From Butyrivibrio sp. (GTDB lineage: Bacteria > Bacillota > Clostridia > Lachnospirales > Lachnospiraceae), in the NCBI GenBank assembly GCA_024688095.1, contig JAILEJ010000151.1:1-41967 (forward strand): a stretch of 41,967 nucleotides of DNA, written 5' to 3'. The notes under the pieces were generated by a model, which saw only the letters and a list, made by a program, of their open reading frames with translations, had not been told where the DNA came from and searched no databases. Numbering within the stretch: position 1 is the stretch's first letter; every line of letters starts with the position of its first letter. Made by a program: the position numbers and the translations under genes. Of the stretch, positions 40,330-41,967 are shown piece by piece.

Positions 40330-41967
40330 ATGAAGTCAATCCGTACAAGACTTATTGGTGCCTTCCTCGGAACTATTTTATTAGTCTTTTTTGCACTGGC
40401 ATCAATTGGTATTTATTATCTGGCTGCGGCTATAGAAGTTCATTCTACTCAGGCGATGGAAGTTCTTAATGAAGAAAAAGTAATGGAGCTTAACAACTAC
40501 TTTGATGATGTAGAAAAATCTGTTAATGTGCTTCAGGAATATCTTATTGAAAATGTTACAGTTAATAAATATAAAGTAGGAGAAGCTTATCGTCAGAGAA
40601 TATTTGATGAACTAAAAGGCAGAGCCAAAAGCATAGCATATATAATTGATAATGTTCAGGCAATATATTTTAGACCTGATCCGGAATTATATGGTGGGAC
40701 AGCAGGGTTTTTCCTGTCAAAATCATCAGATGGAGAATTAAAAAGCTTAACTCCGACAGATATTCTTCAATATGATAAGAATGATTTTGAGCATGTAGGA
40801 TGGTATTATGAGCCTTTAAAGACAGGTGCTCCTACATGGCTTGAACCGTATTCTAATGAAAATATCAATATTTATATGATCTCATATGTTGTTCCGGTAT
40901 ATCTTGGAAATGAGTTTCTTGGAGTGCTTGGCATGGACATTGATATGACACTGGTTCATCAGACTATTGATAAAATAAATTATCAGGGAAGTACAGGTGC
41001 ATTATTTAGTAAAGGCAGAACTCTTTTATACCATATAAATTATCCGGGAGGATTGGACAGAGATAATTTTACTGAAGAAATATCTGCAATAACTGATTTT
41101 TGTACAGATGAATATATAAACACAAAAAAGAATTATCAATATTTTATAGGTGCATCAAAATACAGAATAATGGTCAATAGACTTGAAAATGGGATGATTT
41201 TTACTATTTCTACTCCTGAATCTGAACTTTTCAGATTTAGAAATGCAATGATAGTACAGCTCTCTATGATTCTTTTGGCAGCACTTATTCTTATGGTTAT
41301 TGTATCTATACGTATGACCAGAAAAATTGTTGATCCTATACAGGAGCTTACTGATGTTTCATCGCGTATAGCAAAGGGAGAGCTTGGTCAGACAATTGAA
41401 TACTATTCACAGGATGAAATAGGCTCTCTTGCTGACAGTATTAGAAAAATGAGTGTAGAGCTTGGAAAATATATAGATTATATTCATGGACAGGCGTATC
41501 TGGATGCTATGACGGGTGTTAAAAATAAGGGTGCATATCTTGCTGAGCAGACTAGACAGGAAAGACTTATCAGGGAAAATATGGCAGAGTTTACACTCTA
41601 TGTATTTGATGTTAATGGTTTAAAGAAAATGAATGATACAAAGGGACATGAATATGGAGATATGATGATTAAGGATGCAGCTCTAAATATAAGAACTATT
41701 TTTGGAGCTGATCAGGTTTACCGTGTTGGCGGAGATGAGTTTGTAGCTTTTTCTGATGATGATTCTGAGGAAGAGATATTAAGACAGTTTGCCCGTTTTG
41801 ATGAGCAGCTTCGTAATTTTAATAAAGATAATGAAAGATATGAAGAAGAGCTTGCTATTTCCAAGGGTGCAGCTGTTTATAGTCCTAGACTAGACTCAGA
41901 GTTTGCAGATGTATTTGGACGGGCAGACGAAGAAATGTACAAATGTAAGGCTGAGTATTATAAGACT
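40330..41967 (+). CDS. Membrane sensor diguanylate cyclase (dCache-like, HAMP, GGDEF), 3' truncated by window
   Basis: Own translation from ATG 40330 open to the window end (546 codons); N-terminal TM, HAMP MTRKIVDPIQELTDVSSRIAKGEL, intact YRVGGDEFVAF; not in ORF track because it has no stop in the window. Confidence 0.9.
   Translation, partial: MKSIRTRLIGAFLGTILLVFFALASIGIYYLAAAIEVHSTQAMEVLNEEKVMELNNYFDDVEKSVNVLQEYLIENVTVNKYKVGEAYRQRIFDELKGRAKSIAYIIDNVQAIYFRPDPELYGGTAGFFLSKSSDGELKSLTPTDILQYDKNDFEHVGWYYEPLKTGAPTWLEPYSNENINIYMISYVVPVYLGNEFLGVLGMDIDMTLVHQTIDKINYQGSTGALFSKGRTLLYHINYPGGLDRDNFTEEISAITDFCTDEYINTKKNYQYFIGASKYRIMVNRLENGMIFTISTPESELFRFRNAMIVQLSMILLAALILMVIVSIRMTRKIVDPIQELTDVSSRIAKGELGQTIEYYSQDEIGSLADSIRKMSVELGKYIDYIHGQAYLDAMTGVKNKGAYLAEQTRQERLIRENMAEFTLYVFDVNGLKKMNDTKGHEYGDMMIKDAALNIRTIFGADQVYRVGGDEFVAFSDDDSEEEILRQFARFDEQLRNFNKDNERYEEELAISKGAAVYSPRLDSEFADVFGRADEEMYKCKAEYYKT

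Overview
This 42-kb window is AT-rich Firmicutes chromosome; its gene content looks like Lachnospiraceae (Butyrivibrio/Roseburia-like), though that placement is inference. It is mostly well-packed chromosomal genes. In order it contains: the end of a cell-division cluster (ftsW 3' end, ftsQ/divIB, ftsZ) followed directly by nrdR; a complete five-gene peptide ABC transporter; a small protein gene behind a sigma-28-like promoter; yqeG, a fused aroE-aroK, aroQ and efp; a DUF5688 gene; tRNA-Arg(CCG); a membrane SH3b protein; gdhA with a terminator-containing leader; a ~208-bp imperfect palindrome; an ACT-domain gene; an MCP; a membrane carboxylesterase; an untracked 51-aa ORF; a minus-strand fruR-fruK-fruA-ptsH-ptsI cluster; a CheC-like / DUF4317 / GGDEF-EAL operon; marR plus a heterodimeric ABC exporter; cheR; and a three-gene signalling operon cut by the window end. 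The best candidates for something undescribed are: (1) an 862-aa fusion of a membrane region, a histidine-kinase-like core lacking the usual phospho-acceptor His, and a C-terminal DegV domain, in an operon with one GGDEF-degenerate and one GGDEF-intact sensor; (2) the gdhA leader, a consensus promoter followed within ~60 nt by an intrinsic terminator before the start codon; (3) the long palindrome between gdhA and the ACT gene; (4) two small protein genes with recognisable expression signals. I found no CRISPR array, phage or transposase gene. All family calls come from reading motifs by eye; no database search was run.
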